Source: Burkholderiales bacterium (GTDB lineage: Bacteria; Pseudomonadota; Gammaproteobacteria; Burkholderiales; Burkholderiaceae_C). From it: a stretch of 47,582 nucleotides of DNA. Location: NCBI GenBank assembly GCA_026400275.1, contig JAPLPK010000025.1, forward strand, positions 1 through 47,582, read 5' to 3'. Shown piece after piece: positions 24,409 through 34,289 of this stretch. Within the stretch, counting starts at the first letter, position 1; the number at the start of each line of letters is the position of its first letter. The notes under the pieces are model-generated. The model saw only the letters and a program-made list of their open reading frames with translations. It was not told where the DNA came from and ran no database searches. Position numbers and translations under genes: made by a program.

Positions 24409-25077
24409 GTGGATATCGCCAACCTGATACAGACCATCCTCATCTACGCCCTGCCGGTGCTGTTTGCCATCACCGTGCACGAGGCAGCCCACGGTTACGT
24501 GGCCCACCACTATGGCGACAACACCGCCCACCGGCTGGGCCGCATCACGCTGAATCCGCTCAAGCACATCGACCCGATTGGCACCATCGCCATGCCACTG
24601 GTGCTGTACTTTCTAACCTCCGGCGCGTTTCTTTTCGGCTACGCCAAGCCGGTGCCCGTCAACTTCGGCAAGCTGCGCAACCCGAAGAAAGACATGATCT
24701 GGGTGGCCCTGGCCGGCCCGGCTGCCAACTTTGTACAAGCCTTGTTGTGGGGCGTGCTGCTGTATCTGCTGATTGGCGCCAACATCAACGAGCGCTTCTT
24801 TCTGCAGATGTGCCGCGCCGGCTTGACCGTGAACGTGGTGATGTTCGCCTTCAACCTGTTCCCGTTGCCGCCGCTGGACGGTGGCCGCATCCTGGTGGGC
24901 CTGCTGCCCTACCGCCAGGCAGTGGCCGTATCGCGGGTGGAGCCCTGGGGCTTCATCATCGTCATGCTACTGATCACCACGCACGTTCTGGACACCTTCT
25001 GGCTGGCGCCCGTCAAAGCCATTACCGACTTCGTGCTGGGCCTCATGCTGAGCCCCCTGGCCTTCCTCCTCAATTGA
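24409..25077 (+). CDS. Site-2 protease family (M50) membrane metalloprotease
   Basis: Compact intramembrane zinc protease of 222 residues, M50B-like. The zinc motif HEAAH is near residue 23 within a hydrophobic segment (VTVHEAAHGYVAHH region) and the third ligand lies in LPPLDGGRIL near residue 156. About five or six membrane segments can be drawn and no PDZ or CBS domain is present, unlike RseP. The substrate is unknown. The start is GTG at 24409. It precedes trpS by 13 nt in the operon. Confidence 0.88.
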   Translation: MDIANLIQTILIYALPVLFAITVHEAAHGYVAHHYGDNTAHRLGRITLNPLKHIDPIGTIAMPLVLYFLTSGAFLFGYAKPVPVNFGKLRNPKKDMIWVALAGPAANFVQALLWGVLLYLLIGANINERFFLQMCRAGLTVNVVMFAFNLFPLPPLDGGRILVGLLPYRQAVAVSRVEPWGFIIVMLLITTHVLDTFWLAPVKAITDFVLGLMLSPLAFLLN

Positions 25078-25090
25078 TACTGCTTCCGCC

Positions 25091-26374
25091 ATGACTTCTT
25101 CTCGCGTTCTCACCGGCATCACCACCTCGGGCACGCCCCACCTGGGCAATTACGTCGGCTCCATCCGCCCCTCGGTACGCGCCAGCCTGGCACCCGGCGT
25201 GGAAAGCTTTTACTTCCTGGCCGACTACCACGCGCTGATCAAAATCGACGACCCAGCGCGCATCCAGCGCAGCACATTGGAGATCGCCGCCAGCTGGCTG
25301 GCCGCCGGGCTGGACCCGAACCGCGTGGCCTTCTACCGCCAGTCCGACATCCCGGAAATCCCCGAACTCAGCTGGATACTGACCTGCATGAGCGCCAAGG
25401 GCATGCTCAACCGCGCCCATGCCTACAAGGCATCCGTGGACAAGAATCTAGCCGCCCAGGCCGACCCGGACGCCGACATCAGCGCCGGCCTGTTCATGTA
25501 TCCGGTGCTGATGGCCGCCGACATCGTGCTCTTCAACGCCCACAAGGTGCCGGTAGGCCGCGACCAGGTGCAGCACATCGAGATGGCACGCGACATCGCC
25601 CAGCGCTTTAACCACACCTACGGCGAGCAGTTCGTGCTGCCAGAGGCGCTGATCGAGGAATCCGTTGCCACCCTGCCCGGCCTGGACGGCCGCAAGATGA
25701 GCAAGAGCTACGACAACACGATTCCGCTGTTCACCCCCAAAGCCCAGCTGCGCAAGCTGATTGCCGGCATCCTGACCGACTCGCGCGCGCCGGGCGAGGC
25801 CAAGGACACCGAAGGCTCGGCCCTGTTCCAGATCTACCAAGCGTTTGCCAGCGAGGCCGAGACCGCCGCATTGCGCCAGGCCTATGCCGACGGCATCGCC
25901 TGGGGCGACGCCAAGCAAATACTGTTCGAGCGCATCGACAAGGAAGTCGCGCCCATGCGCGACGCCTACCAGCGCTACATGGACAACCCCGGCGAGGTCG
26001 AAGACATCTTGCAGGCCGGTGCCATCAAGGCCCGCAAGATCGCCACGCCCTTCATCGCCCAGCTGCGCCATGCGGTGGGCCTGCGCAATCTGCGCGCCCA
26101 GGCCACGCAAAAGTCGGCCAAGGCCGCCAAGGCCGCGCTGCCGGTGTTCAAGCAGTACCGTGAAACCACCGGCAAATTCCACTTCAAGCTGGTCGACGCC
26201 CAAGGCCGCCTGCTGCTGGAAAGCGCTGGCTTCGACGCACCCAAGGATGCCGGCCAAGCGATTGCCCGCTTACAGGCCGAAGGCATTTCCAGCCTGGGCA
26301 ACTTGCAGCCCGCCGAAGGCGCCAGTCTGGATGACATCACCCAGGCCCTGGAAGCCCTGCAGAACGCCGCATAG
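25091..26374 (+). CDS. trpS: Tryptophanyl-tRNA synthetase with C-terminal extension
   Basis: Class I synthetase charging tRNA-Trp. HIGH appears as GTPHLGNYVG near residue 12 and KMSKS as GRKMSKSYDN near 197. The protein is 427 residues whereas E. coli TrpS has 334. The extra C-terminal roughly 90 residues begin with an Ala/Lys-rich linker (QKSAKAAKAAL), then TGKFHFKLVDAQGRLLLES and GFDAPKDAGQAIARL. That part resembles the DUF1508/YegP-type small beta domain. The extension is in frame with unchanged codon use. It is the last gene of the operon and is convergent with the SDR gene, with two bases between stop codons. Confidence 0.96.
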   Translation: MTSSRVLTGITTSGTPHLGNYVGSIRPSVRASLAPGVESFYFLADYHALIKIDDPARIQRSTLEIAASWLAAGLDPNRVAFYRQSDIPEIPELSWILTCMSAKGMLNRAHAYKASVDKNLAAQADPDADISAGLFMYPVLMAADIVLFNAHKVPVGRDQVQHIEMARDIAQRFNHTYGEQFVLPEALIEESVATLPGLDGRKMSKSYDNTIPLFTPKAQLRKLIAGILTDSRAPGEAKDTEGSALFQIYQAFASEAETAALRQAYADGIAWGDAKQILFERIDKEVAPMRDAYQRYMDNPGEVEDILQAGAIKARKIATPFIAQLRHAVGLRNLRAQATQKSAKAAKAALPVFKQYRETTGKFHFKLVDAQGRLLLESAGFDAPKDAGQAIARLQAEGISSLGNLQPAEGASLDDITQALEALQNAA

Positions 26375-26376
26375 GC

Positions 26377-27171
26377 TCAGAAGGTGCCGGGGTAGGCCCC
26401 ACCATCGGCCAGCACGTTCTGGCCAGTGATATAGCCGGCGTGCGCACTGCACAAGAAGGCGCAGATGGCGCCAAACTCCTCGGGCGTACCAAAGCGCTGG
26501 GCTGGAATGGTCTTGCGCCGGGCGTCGGCCACCGCGTCCAGGCTTTGGCCCAGCTTTTCGGCTGCGCCCTGCATATTGCCGCGCAGGCGGTCGGTATCAA
26601 AAGCACCCGGCAGCAGGTTGTTGATGGTGACACCCTGGCCCGCCAAGGGGCTGCGCGCCAGGCCAGCGATAAAGCCCGTCAAACCGCTGCGCGCCCCATT
26701 GCTCAGGCCCAGCACGTCGATCGGCGACTTCACCGCGCTGCTGGTGATGTTGACGATACGGCCAAAGCCGCGCGCCGCCATGCCGTCCACCGTGGCCTTG
26801 ATGAGCTCGATGGGGGTCAACATGTTTGCGTCGACCGCCTTGATCCAGGCCTCGCGGTCCCAGTCGCGGAAGTCGCCGGTGGGCGGGCCGCCCGCGTTGG
26901 TGACGACTATGTCAAAGTCCTGGCGCATGGCGAACACCGCCGCTCGACCTTCCGGCGTGGTGATATCTGCAGCACAAAAAAGCACGCTGGCGCTTGATTT
27001 ACCTGCGCAAGCAGCTATCAAATCCGCAGCAGCAGCCTGCAGCGCCGGCGCACCCTGTGCCACCATTAGCACGTTCACGCCGTCGCGTGCCAGCGCCTGT
27101 GCACAGCCCAGGCCCAGACCTTTGCTGGCACCGCATACCAAGGCCCAGCGGCCAGCGATTCCCAAGTCCAT
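26377..27171 (-). CDS. SDR family protein with altered catalytic motif
   Basis: Short-chain dehydrogenase/reductase fold, 264 residues. The cofactor motif GASKGLGLG is at 14-22 and NAGG at 92-95. NITSSAVKSP supplies the usual catalytic serine. The YxxxK motif is replaced: the aligned positions are Ser157 and Arg161 in LSNGARSG. Some 3-oxoacyl reductase-like SDRs share this LSN..R pattern, so activity may be altered rather than lost. The substrate is unknown. The ATG at 27171 begins the Rossmann fold. Codons near 50-60 lie in a copy of the 55-bp repeat. Confidence 0.85.
   Translation of the reverse strand: MDLGIAGRWALVCGASKGLGLGCAQALARDGVNVLMVAQGAPALQAAAADLIAACAGKSSASVLFCAADITTPEGRAAVFAMRQDFDIVVTNAGGPPTGDFRDWDREAWIKAVDANMLTPIELIKATVDGMAARGFGRIVNITSSAVKSPIDVLGLSNGARSGLTGFIAGLARSPLAGQGVTINNLLPGAFDTDRLRGNMQGAAEKLGQSLDAVADARRKTIPAQRFGTPEEFGAICAFLCSAHAGYITGQNVLADGGAYPGTF
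26987..27023. repeat. 55-bp dispersed repeat inside the SDR gene
   Basis: Contains AGCGCC/GGCGCT, ACCTGCGCAAGCAGCTAT and CAAAT as in the intergenic copies. On the coding strand it is translated in frame as DLIAACAGKSSAS, between beta strands of the Rossmann fold. Confidence 0.7.
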
Positions 27172-27200
27172 ATTCGCTCCTATTTGCGGTACAAGCCCGG

Positions 27201-28088
27201 TCAGGCCGACTTGCGGGTAAACACATAAATCCCCAGCATCACCAGCACAGTGCCGGCTGCCACCCAGCCGGTAAACGGCTCGCCCAGGATGAACACGCCC
27301 ATGAGAATGGTGGACATAGGCCCCACCATACCCACCTGGGCGGCGAGACCCGCGCCCAGGCGCTCGATGGCCATCATCACCATCAGCACCGGGGCGGCGG
27401 TGCAGGCGGTGGCGTTCAACACCGACAGCCACAGCACCTCGGGCGCCACCAGCGCGGCGGACATGGGCCGCAACAGCACAAACTGCAACAGGCAGCACAG
27501 GCAGGCCACCGTGGTCGCCAGCCCCACCAGGCGCAGCGAGCCCACGCGCTGCACCATCTGGCCGCTATAGACCAGGTAGATGGCATAGCTGATGGCGCTG
27601 CCAAACACCAGCAAGGCACCCAGACCGGCGTTCGCCCCTTGCAGATTGATCTCGTGGCCAAACACCAGCACCACGCCGCAGTAGCACACGGCCATTCCCA
27701 GTATCTGCATACGGGTGATGGGCTTGCGGTAGAGCAACCAACCCAGCAACACCACCAGCGTGGGGTTGGTGTACAGAATCAAGCGCTCTAGCGAGGCGCT
27801 GATATAGCCCAGGCCGGCAAAGTCCAGGTAGCTGGCCAGGTAGTAGCCGGTCACCCCCAGGCCCAGCACACCCCACCAGTCGCGCGCACTCAAGCGCGGC
27901 TTGCCCCGGCTGGACCACCAGGCCATCACGGCGAAGATGGGCAGCGCAAACAGCATGCGGTACATGATGAGGGTGACGGCATCTACGCCGTAGCGGTAGG
28001 CGAGCTTGACGATGATGGCCTTGCCGCTGAAGGCAATCGAGCCGACAAGTGCGAGCAACAGGCCGGTTGCTATGTTTTTTGTAGCCAC
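27201..28088 (-). CDS. EamA family transporter (second paralog)
   Basis: Ten-helix drug/metabolite-type permease of 295 residues with two EamA halves. Visible landmarks are FSGKAIIVKLAYRYGVDAV near the start, LERLILYTNPTLVVLLGWLLYRKPI closing the first half and GPMSTILMGVFILGEPF in the second. The substrate is unknown. The apparent start is GTG at 28088, with no clear Shine-Dalgarno. The first eight codons (MATKNIAT) are encoded by a copy of the 55-bp dispersed repeat, so the true N-terminus is uncertain by a few residues. It is 29 nt upstream of the SDR gene on the same strand. Confidence 0.88.
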   Translation of the reverse strand: MATKNIATGLLLALVGSIAFSGKAIIVKLAYRYGVDAVTLIMYRMLFALPIFAVMAWWSSRGKPRLSARDWWGVLGLGVTGYYLASYLDFAGLGYISASLERLILYTNPTLVVLLGWLLYRKPITRMQILGMAVCYCGVVLVFGHEINLQGANAGLGALLVFGSAISYAIYLVYSGQMVQRVGSLRLVGLATTVACLCCLLQFVLLRPMSAALVAPEVLWLSVLNATACTAAPVLMVMMAIERLGAGLAAQVGMVGPMSTILMGVFILGEPFTGWVAAGTVLVMLGIYVFTRKSA

Positions 28089-28118
28089 TGGTGCAGAAGA
28101 TATAAGCGCTGGAGGCCT
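28063..28118. repeat. 55-bp dispersed repeat spanning a start codon
   Basis: Reverse complement reads TAGGCCTCCAGCGCTTATAT, then GTGGCTACAAAAAACATAGC. It aligns with 13938-13993. The GTG start and first codons of the EamA gene lie inside it. Confidence 0.7.
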
Positions 28119-28138
28119 ATTTTATTTATAAGCCCAAA

Positions 28139-28157
28139 GCCCGCGCTGGGCGCGGGC
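28139..28157 (-). terminator. G/C hairpin after the DUF3422 gene
   Basis: On the minus strand GCCCGCG-CCCAG-CGCGGGC is followed by TTTGGGCTT. It lies 18 nt downstream of the DUF3422 stop codon. The T-run is short, so termination may be partial. Confidence 0.6.
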
Positions 28158-28174
28158 CTAAGCCGCCTCGGGTT

Positions 28175-29524
28175 TCAGCCGTGCTGCTTGCCGAACATCT
28201 TGTGGTGCAGCCGCCGCAGCGACCACCACACGCCGCCCGCCACCACCGGGATCGCTACAGCAGCCGTGCTCTCGGGGCTCCAGGGCCAACCGATGGCGTG
28301 CGCGCCCTTGGCCAGGTAGCTGACCAGGCCAACGATGTAGTAGGTGATGGCCGCTACCGACAGTCCTTCCACCGTGGCCTGCATTTGCAGCTGCAGGCCC
28401 TGGCGTGTGTTCATGGTGGTCAGCAGCGCCTGGCTGCTTTGCTGCTGCTCGATCTCCACCCGGGTGCGCAGCAGATTGCTCATGCGCGACACGCGTTGCG
28501 ACAGCGCGTCTTGCCGGCGTGTGGCCCATTCGCAGGTGCTCCGCGCGGGTGTGAGGCGGCGGTCCATAAATTCGCGGATGGTCTGCATGCCGGCCAAGCG
28601 CGATTCGCCGATGTCGGTAATACGTTTGTCCACCAGCTCGAAGTACGCCGCGCTGGCCGAAAACCGCGAATGTGTGGCCGCGTACTGGCTCTCCACCTGG
28701 CCGGCCAGCCGGGTCAGGCGGTCCAGCAGCTGGGGTTCATCGTCGCGGTTGGCGCTGCGTATGGCTTCGGCCAGGGAGGCCAGCTCGCGCTCGGCAAAGG
28801 CCAGCACGTCGGCGGCCTCGCGGGCAGCGGGCAGGCCCAGCAGCGCGGCCATGCGGTAGGTTTCGATCTCCAACAGGCGCTGCACCAGGCGGCCCAGGCG
28901 GCGCGGCGACAGAGATTCGCCGCCCGCCGCCTCGGCCTGCGCGGCACCACCGGCCAGCAGCACGATGCGCGAAAAGCCGTCGGCATGGATGGCGAAGTCG
29001 GTGTACACCTTGGCATGGCCGCCTGCCACACTGGAGGCCACCAGCGAGTCCTCGAACAACACCTGCCGCACCAGCGCATCACCGCCCTGCACCATGGGTG
29101 CAGGCAAGGCCCACAGATGCAGGCTCACCAGGCACTGGCCGGGCAAGGCGGCAAACCAGTCCTGCGGCACGGCCTGGGCGGCAGTCACGGGGTCGCGGTC
29201 GAACACCTGCGTGCCGGCCGCGTCGGGCTCCAAGGCGCGCATAAAGGTGTAGGTGACGAACTCGGTATGCATTTCCCAGCGCAGGCGGAACGGCCCCACA
29301 TCCATGCGGATATGGGTGGAATGGGCGTCGGGCTGGGCCAGGTGGTGGTCGCGCAACAAGGCCGCCACATGGGCTCGGCTGGCCTCCCGCCCCGCAGCGT
29401 CACACACCATCAGCACATGGGAGATGGCCAGTGGCGCAGTCATGGCCTCGGGCGGTCGGGCGTGGATTTCGTTGTGCAGCGCCGTGCGTTGCGGATGTTG
29501 CGAGGGATGGGTAGAAGATGCCAT
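28175..29524 (-). CDS. DUF3422 family membrane protein
   Basis: Protein of 449 residues recognised as DUF3422. The N-terminal RTALHNEIHARPPEAM and the WEMHTEFVTYTF segment are characteristic. The middle part is helical with a coiled-coil look (residues about 230-390, rich in Glu/Arg/Ala). Two hydrophobic segments near the C-terminus (ITYYIVGLVSYLA and VAIPVVAGGVWW) would anchor it in the inner membrane as a hairpin. The architecture recalls metal-transporter-like CorA folds at the C-terminal end, but function is unknown. It lies 57 nt downstream of tctA on the same strand and may share its transcript. Confidence 0.85.
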   Translation of the reverse strand: MASSTHPSQHPQRTALHNEIHARPPEAMTAPLAISHVLMVCDAAGREASRAHVAALLRDHHLAQPDAHSTHIRMDVGPFRLRWEMHTEFVTYTFMRALEPDAAGTQVFDRDPVTAAQAVPQDWFAALPGQCLVSLHLWALPAPMVQGGDALVRQVLFEDSLVASSVAGGHAKVYTDFAIHADGFSRIVLLAGGAAQAEAAGGESLSPRRLGRLVQRLLEIETYRMAALLGLPAAREAADVLAFAERELASLAEAIRSANRDDEPQLLDRLTRLAGQVESQYAATHSRFSASAAYFELVDKRITDIGESRLAGMQTIREFMDRRLTPARSTCEWATRRQDALSQRVSRMSNLLRTRVEIEQQQSSQALLTTMNTRQGLQLQMQATVEGLSVAAITYYIVGLVSYLAKGAHAIGWPWSPESTAAVAIPVVAGGVWWSLRRLHHKMFGKQHG

Positions 29525-29581
29525 GGTTGGAACGGATTGTGACGCACACGCGTGTCACACACGGTAGAAATGCAACGCAGC

Positions 29582-31108
29582 TCAGCCCTCGCCCAAACCC
29601 TCTTCGCGCTTGCGGCTCACCGCCTGCACCAGCACGATGAGCAGCATCAGTGCCGCTACGGTCAGCAGCCCGGCCGACAGGCCCCGGGTGACGAAGACGC
29701 TCCAGTCCCCACCCGACTGCTGCAGCGCATTGCGCAAATGCGTCTCCATCGCTGGCCCCAGGACCACGCCCAGCAGCAGCGGCGCGGGCTCACAGCCCAG
29801 CTTGTGGAACAGGTAGCCTACGGCCCCCAGGCCCGCTACCAGCCAGACACCAAACGCCTGGTGGCTGGTGGTGTACACCCCGAGCGCGCACAGCAACACA
29901 ATGCCCGGGAACACCCATGCCCCCCCTGGGTACGGCAGGTTCAGCAGCCGACTCCAGATGCCTATGCCTAGCAAGGGCAGGTTCAGCACCACCAATAGCC
30001 CGTGGGCCAGCCACAGCGAGACCACCAAGCCCCAGAACAGCTCGGGCTGGGCCACCATCGCCTGCGGGCCGGGCTGAACCTGGTACCGGGCCATGGCAGC
30101 CACCAGCAGCGCCAACACGGCGTTGGACGGAATACCCAGGGCCAGCAGCGAAAGGAACCCGGTCTGCGCCCCCGCATGGTAGGCCGCCTCGGGGCCGGCC
30201 ACACCACGGATATTGCCCTTGCCGATTGCAATCTCGCCGGCTTGCATGCGCCCGCGCTTTTCCACGGAATAGCTGGCAAACGCGGCCCGCAGCGCACCGC
30301 CGCCCGGCAGCATGCCGACCACCAAACCCAGGTAGCTACCGCGCAATATGGCGCCGGCCATGTCTTTGGCTTCCTGCCTTCTGGGCAACAAGCCACTGCG
30401 CTTGGGGCTCTGCACTTGGCGATCGCCTGCGGGCCGGCCCAGCTGGGCGACAACTTCGGCGTAGGCAAACACGCCCATGGCGATAGCCACGCAACCGATA
30501 CCGTCCGCCAGCTCCGGAATATTGAAACTGAAACGTGGCACGCCTGACGCCACATCCCTCCCCACCAAGCCCAGCAACAGGCCCAGGACGGCCATGGCCA
30601 TAGCCTTCAATAGCGAACCTGATGCCAGCACCACCGCACCGACCAGGCCCAGCACCATTAGCGAGAAAAATTCCACCGGCCCCCACTGCAAAGCCAGTGC
30701 GGCCAGCGGCGCCGCCAATGCAGCCAGTACCGCGGTACCCACCGAGCCCGCAATAAACGCCCCCAGCGCAGCGGCCAGCAGTGCTGGCCCGGCGCGGCCC
30801 TGGCACGCCATCTGGTAGCCATCCAAAGCCGTCACCACGGGCACGGCCTCCGCCGACGGACGCGCCAGAATGGCGGCAGTGGCGCCTGCATAGCGGGTAC
30901 CGCAGTAAATGCAGACCAGTACGGTCAACGCCGACAAAGGTGGCACACCGTAAGTGGCTGGCAGCAGCATGGCAATGGCTGCCACCGGGCCGATGCCAGG
31001 CACCAATCCGATCAGCATCCCCAGCATGCAGCCCGCCAGCGCATACAGCAGGTTGGTCGGCGCAAACGCCACGCCCAAGCCAAGCGCCAGGTTATGCAAC
31101 ACATCCAT
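29582..31108 (-). CDS. tctA: Tripartite tricarboxylate transporter, large permease TctA
   Basis: Large membrane subunit of a tripartite tricarboxylate transporter, 508 residues and about 12 membrane segments. The family signature LIGLVPGIGPVAAIAMLLPATYG is present near residue 35 (shown in part in TctA families) and the second-half signature GMLPGGGALRAAFASY. The region after the first signature, CIYCGTRYAGATAAILARPS, departs from the usual YGGS-SILLN form, so the substrate may differ from citrate. tctB lies upstream; no gene for the periplasmic receptor TctC is in the window. Confidence 0.9.
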   Translation of the reverse strand: MDVLHNLALGLGVAFAPTNLLYALAGCMLGMLIGLVPGIGPVAAIAMLLPATYGVPPLSALTVLVCIYCGTRYAGATAAILARPSAEAVPVVTALDGYQMACQGRAGPALLAAALGAFIAGSVGTAVLAALAAPLAALALQWGPVEFFSLMVLGLVGAVVLASGSLLKAMAMAVLGLLLGLVGRDVASGVPRFSFNIPELADGIGCVAIAMGVFAYAEVVAQLGRPAGDRQVQSPKRSGLLPRRQEAKDMAGAILRGSYLGLVVGMLPGGGALRAAFASYSVEKRGRMQAGEIAIGKGNIRGVAGPEAAYHAGAQTGFLSLLALGIPSNAVLALLVAAMARYQVQPGPQAMVAQPELFWGLVVSLWLAHGLLVVLNLPLLGIGIWSRLLNLPYPGGAWVFPGIVLLCALGVYTTSHQAFGVWLVAGLGAVGYLFHKLGCEPAPLLLGVVLGPAMETHLRNALQQSGGDWSVFVTRGLSAGLLTVAALMLLIVLVQAVSRKREEGLGEG

Positions 31109-31129
31109 GCCCGTGCCTTGGGTTTGGCC

Positions 31130-31618
31130 TTAGCCGGCCGTGAAGGCCGGCCAAACCTGTATCTGCAGCTTCAGAAGCGGAATGCAGACCAGGTAGCTGC
31201 CCGCCGCCAAGGTGGCGGCTGCGACCAGCGCGCTGCGCAACACACAGCGCCTGGCCGCCAGCGCAGCGATGAAGACCAGCACAAACACCGCCACCACCAA
31301 GCCCATGGGCGGCAAACCTATAGCCGGCAGCCCCGCCAACAGCAGGCCAAACGCCACGTTGGCCACCAGGATGCACAGCAGTGGGCGCCAGGCCCAGCGG
31401 CCCATCCGGCCGCCATCTTCGGTCTCTGTAACCAGGGACTTGAAGGTGATGAGCAGGCCGAGCAACATCATCAACAGGCCCAGCAGCAGCGGGAAATAGC
31501 CCGGCCCCATGCGCGCTGCAGTGCCCAGGGAGTAGGTGGTGGCGCCCCAGGCAAAGGCGCCGCCCAGGCCCATAAACATCAGCCCCGAGAAGAAGTCTTT
31601 CTGGCTTTTTATTTGCAT
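31130..31618 (-). CDS. tctB: Tripartite tricarboxylate transporter, small permease TctB
   Basis: Small membrane subunit, 162 residues with four hydrophobic segments. It begins MQIKSQKDFFSGLMFMGLGGAF (the N-terminal KDFFSGL is typical) and has the family's ARMGPGYFPLLLGLLM. Start ATG 31618 is preceded by GGGAGG. A strong stem-loop lies just upstream of that ribosome-binding site. tctA starts 21 nt after its stop codon. Together they form the membrane part of a TTT carrier that must borrow a receptor encoded elsewhere. Confidence 0.9.
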   Translation of the reverse strand: MQIKSQKDFFSGLMFMGLGGAFAWGATTYSLGTAARMGPGYFPLLLGLLMMLLGLLITFKSLVTETEDGGRMGRWAWRPLLCILVANVAFGLLLAGLPAIGLPPMGLVVAVFVLVFIAALAARRCVLRSALVAAATLAAGSYLVCIPLLKLQIQVWPAFTAG

Positions 31619-31633
31619 GCACCGCCCTCCCAG

Positions 31634-31657
31634 GCGCCACGAAAAAAACGGTGGCGC
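31634..31657 (-). promoter_or_regulatory. Hairpin in front of tctB
   Basis: Perfect 7-bp stem GCGCCAC / GTGGCGC with a 10-nt loop containing seven Ts on the minus strand, ending about 6 nt upstream of the tctB Shine-Dalgarno. The T-run is in the loop, so it is not a normal terminator; it may affect translation or RNA stability. Confidence 0.5.
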
Positions 31658-31720
31658 GATTATGTTGGCAGGCACTGCACCACCCGCCACGGGTTGTCCC
31701 TAGGGCGCCCCCCGCCGCTA

Positions 31721-33505
<1,785 letters not shown>

Positions 33506-33518
33506 GGCGTTGTGCTCC

Positions 33519-34289
33519 TTATGCCACCACGGGTTTAAATATCTTCAACCACTTGGCCGCAGCCAGGCCCCAGCGGGTCTGGATAGCTTCGGCGCGTTCC
33601 AGCAGCTCGGCCTGGCTGGGGCGGCTGGGTGTGCGCTGGGCCAGCACGATGGTGTTGCCGTCCTTGGTGGGCTTGAAGGCCCACACCGCGTCGGCGCCAA
33701 AGGCTTCGGTGATCTTGGCCACGCTCTGTGGGTAGCTGGAGTCTTCGCCAAACAGGTTGACCGTCATGCAGCCTTCTTCGGTCAGCAGCTTGCGGCAGTC
33801 GGCGTAGAAGTCGGCGCTGTCCAGCACAGGGGCGGCGGCGTCCTGGTCGTACAGGTCTACCTGCAGCGCGTCGATGGTGCCGGCCCAGTCGCTGTTCTGG
33901 ATCTTCAGCGCCGCGTCGCCCAGCACCACGCGCAGGCGCTCGTCGTCCGGCGGCAGCTTGAACCAAAAGCGGCAGGCCGAAACCACCTGCGGGTTCAGCT
34001 CCACCGCCGTGGTGTCCATGCGCAGCTTCTTGCGGCAGAACTTGGTCAGCGTGCCCGCCCCCAGGCCCAGCTGCATGGCGCGGCGCTTGGCCACGCTGCT
34101 GGCGGGCACAAACAGCAGCCAGGCCATCATGCGGCGCACGTATTCCAGCTCGATATCAAAAGGGGCGTCCAGCAGCATCGAGCCCTGGACCCACTCGGTG
34201 CCCAGGTGCAGGGTGCGCACGTCGCCGTAGTCGCTAAAGTTGACTTCCGGCAAAGCGACAGTGCTTGCAGCGGCAGATTTACGGGCCAT
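33519..34289 (-). CDS. Spermidine synthase-like methyltransferase-fold protein
   Basis: Protein of 256 residues with the class I SAM-dependent fold seen in polyamine synthases. The nucleotide motif AMQLGLGAGTLTKF is near residue 72 and the acidic end of beta strand 2 in TAVELNPQVV. Strand 4 is seen as VVLGDAAL and the strand with the usual active-site Asp as LQVDLYDQDA. Typical SpeE residues around the Asp-Pro of the gatekeeping loop are not clearly present, so true aminopropyl transfer is uncertain. Its ATG overlaps the stop codon of the upstream glycosylase gene by one base (TGATG). Confidence 0.75.
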   Translation of the reverse strand: MARKSAAASTVALPEVNFSDYGDVRTLHLGTEWVQGSMLLDAPFDIELEYVRRMMAWLLFVPASSVAKRRAMQLGLGAGTLTKFCRKKLRMDTTAVELNPQVVSACRFWFKLPPDDERLRVVLGDAALKIQNSDWAGTIDALQVDLYDQDAAAPVLDSADFYADCRKLLTEEGCMTVNLFGEDSSYPQSVAKITEAFGADAVWAFKPTKDGNTIVLAQRTPSRPSQAELLERAEAIQTRWGLAAAKWLKIFKPVVA

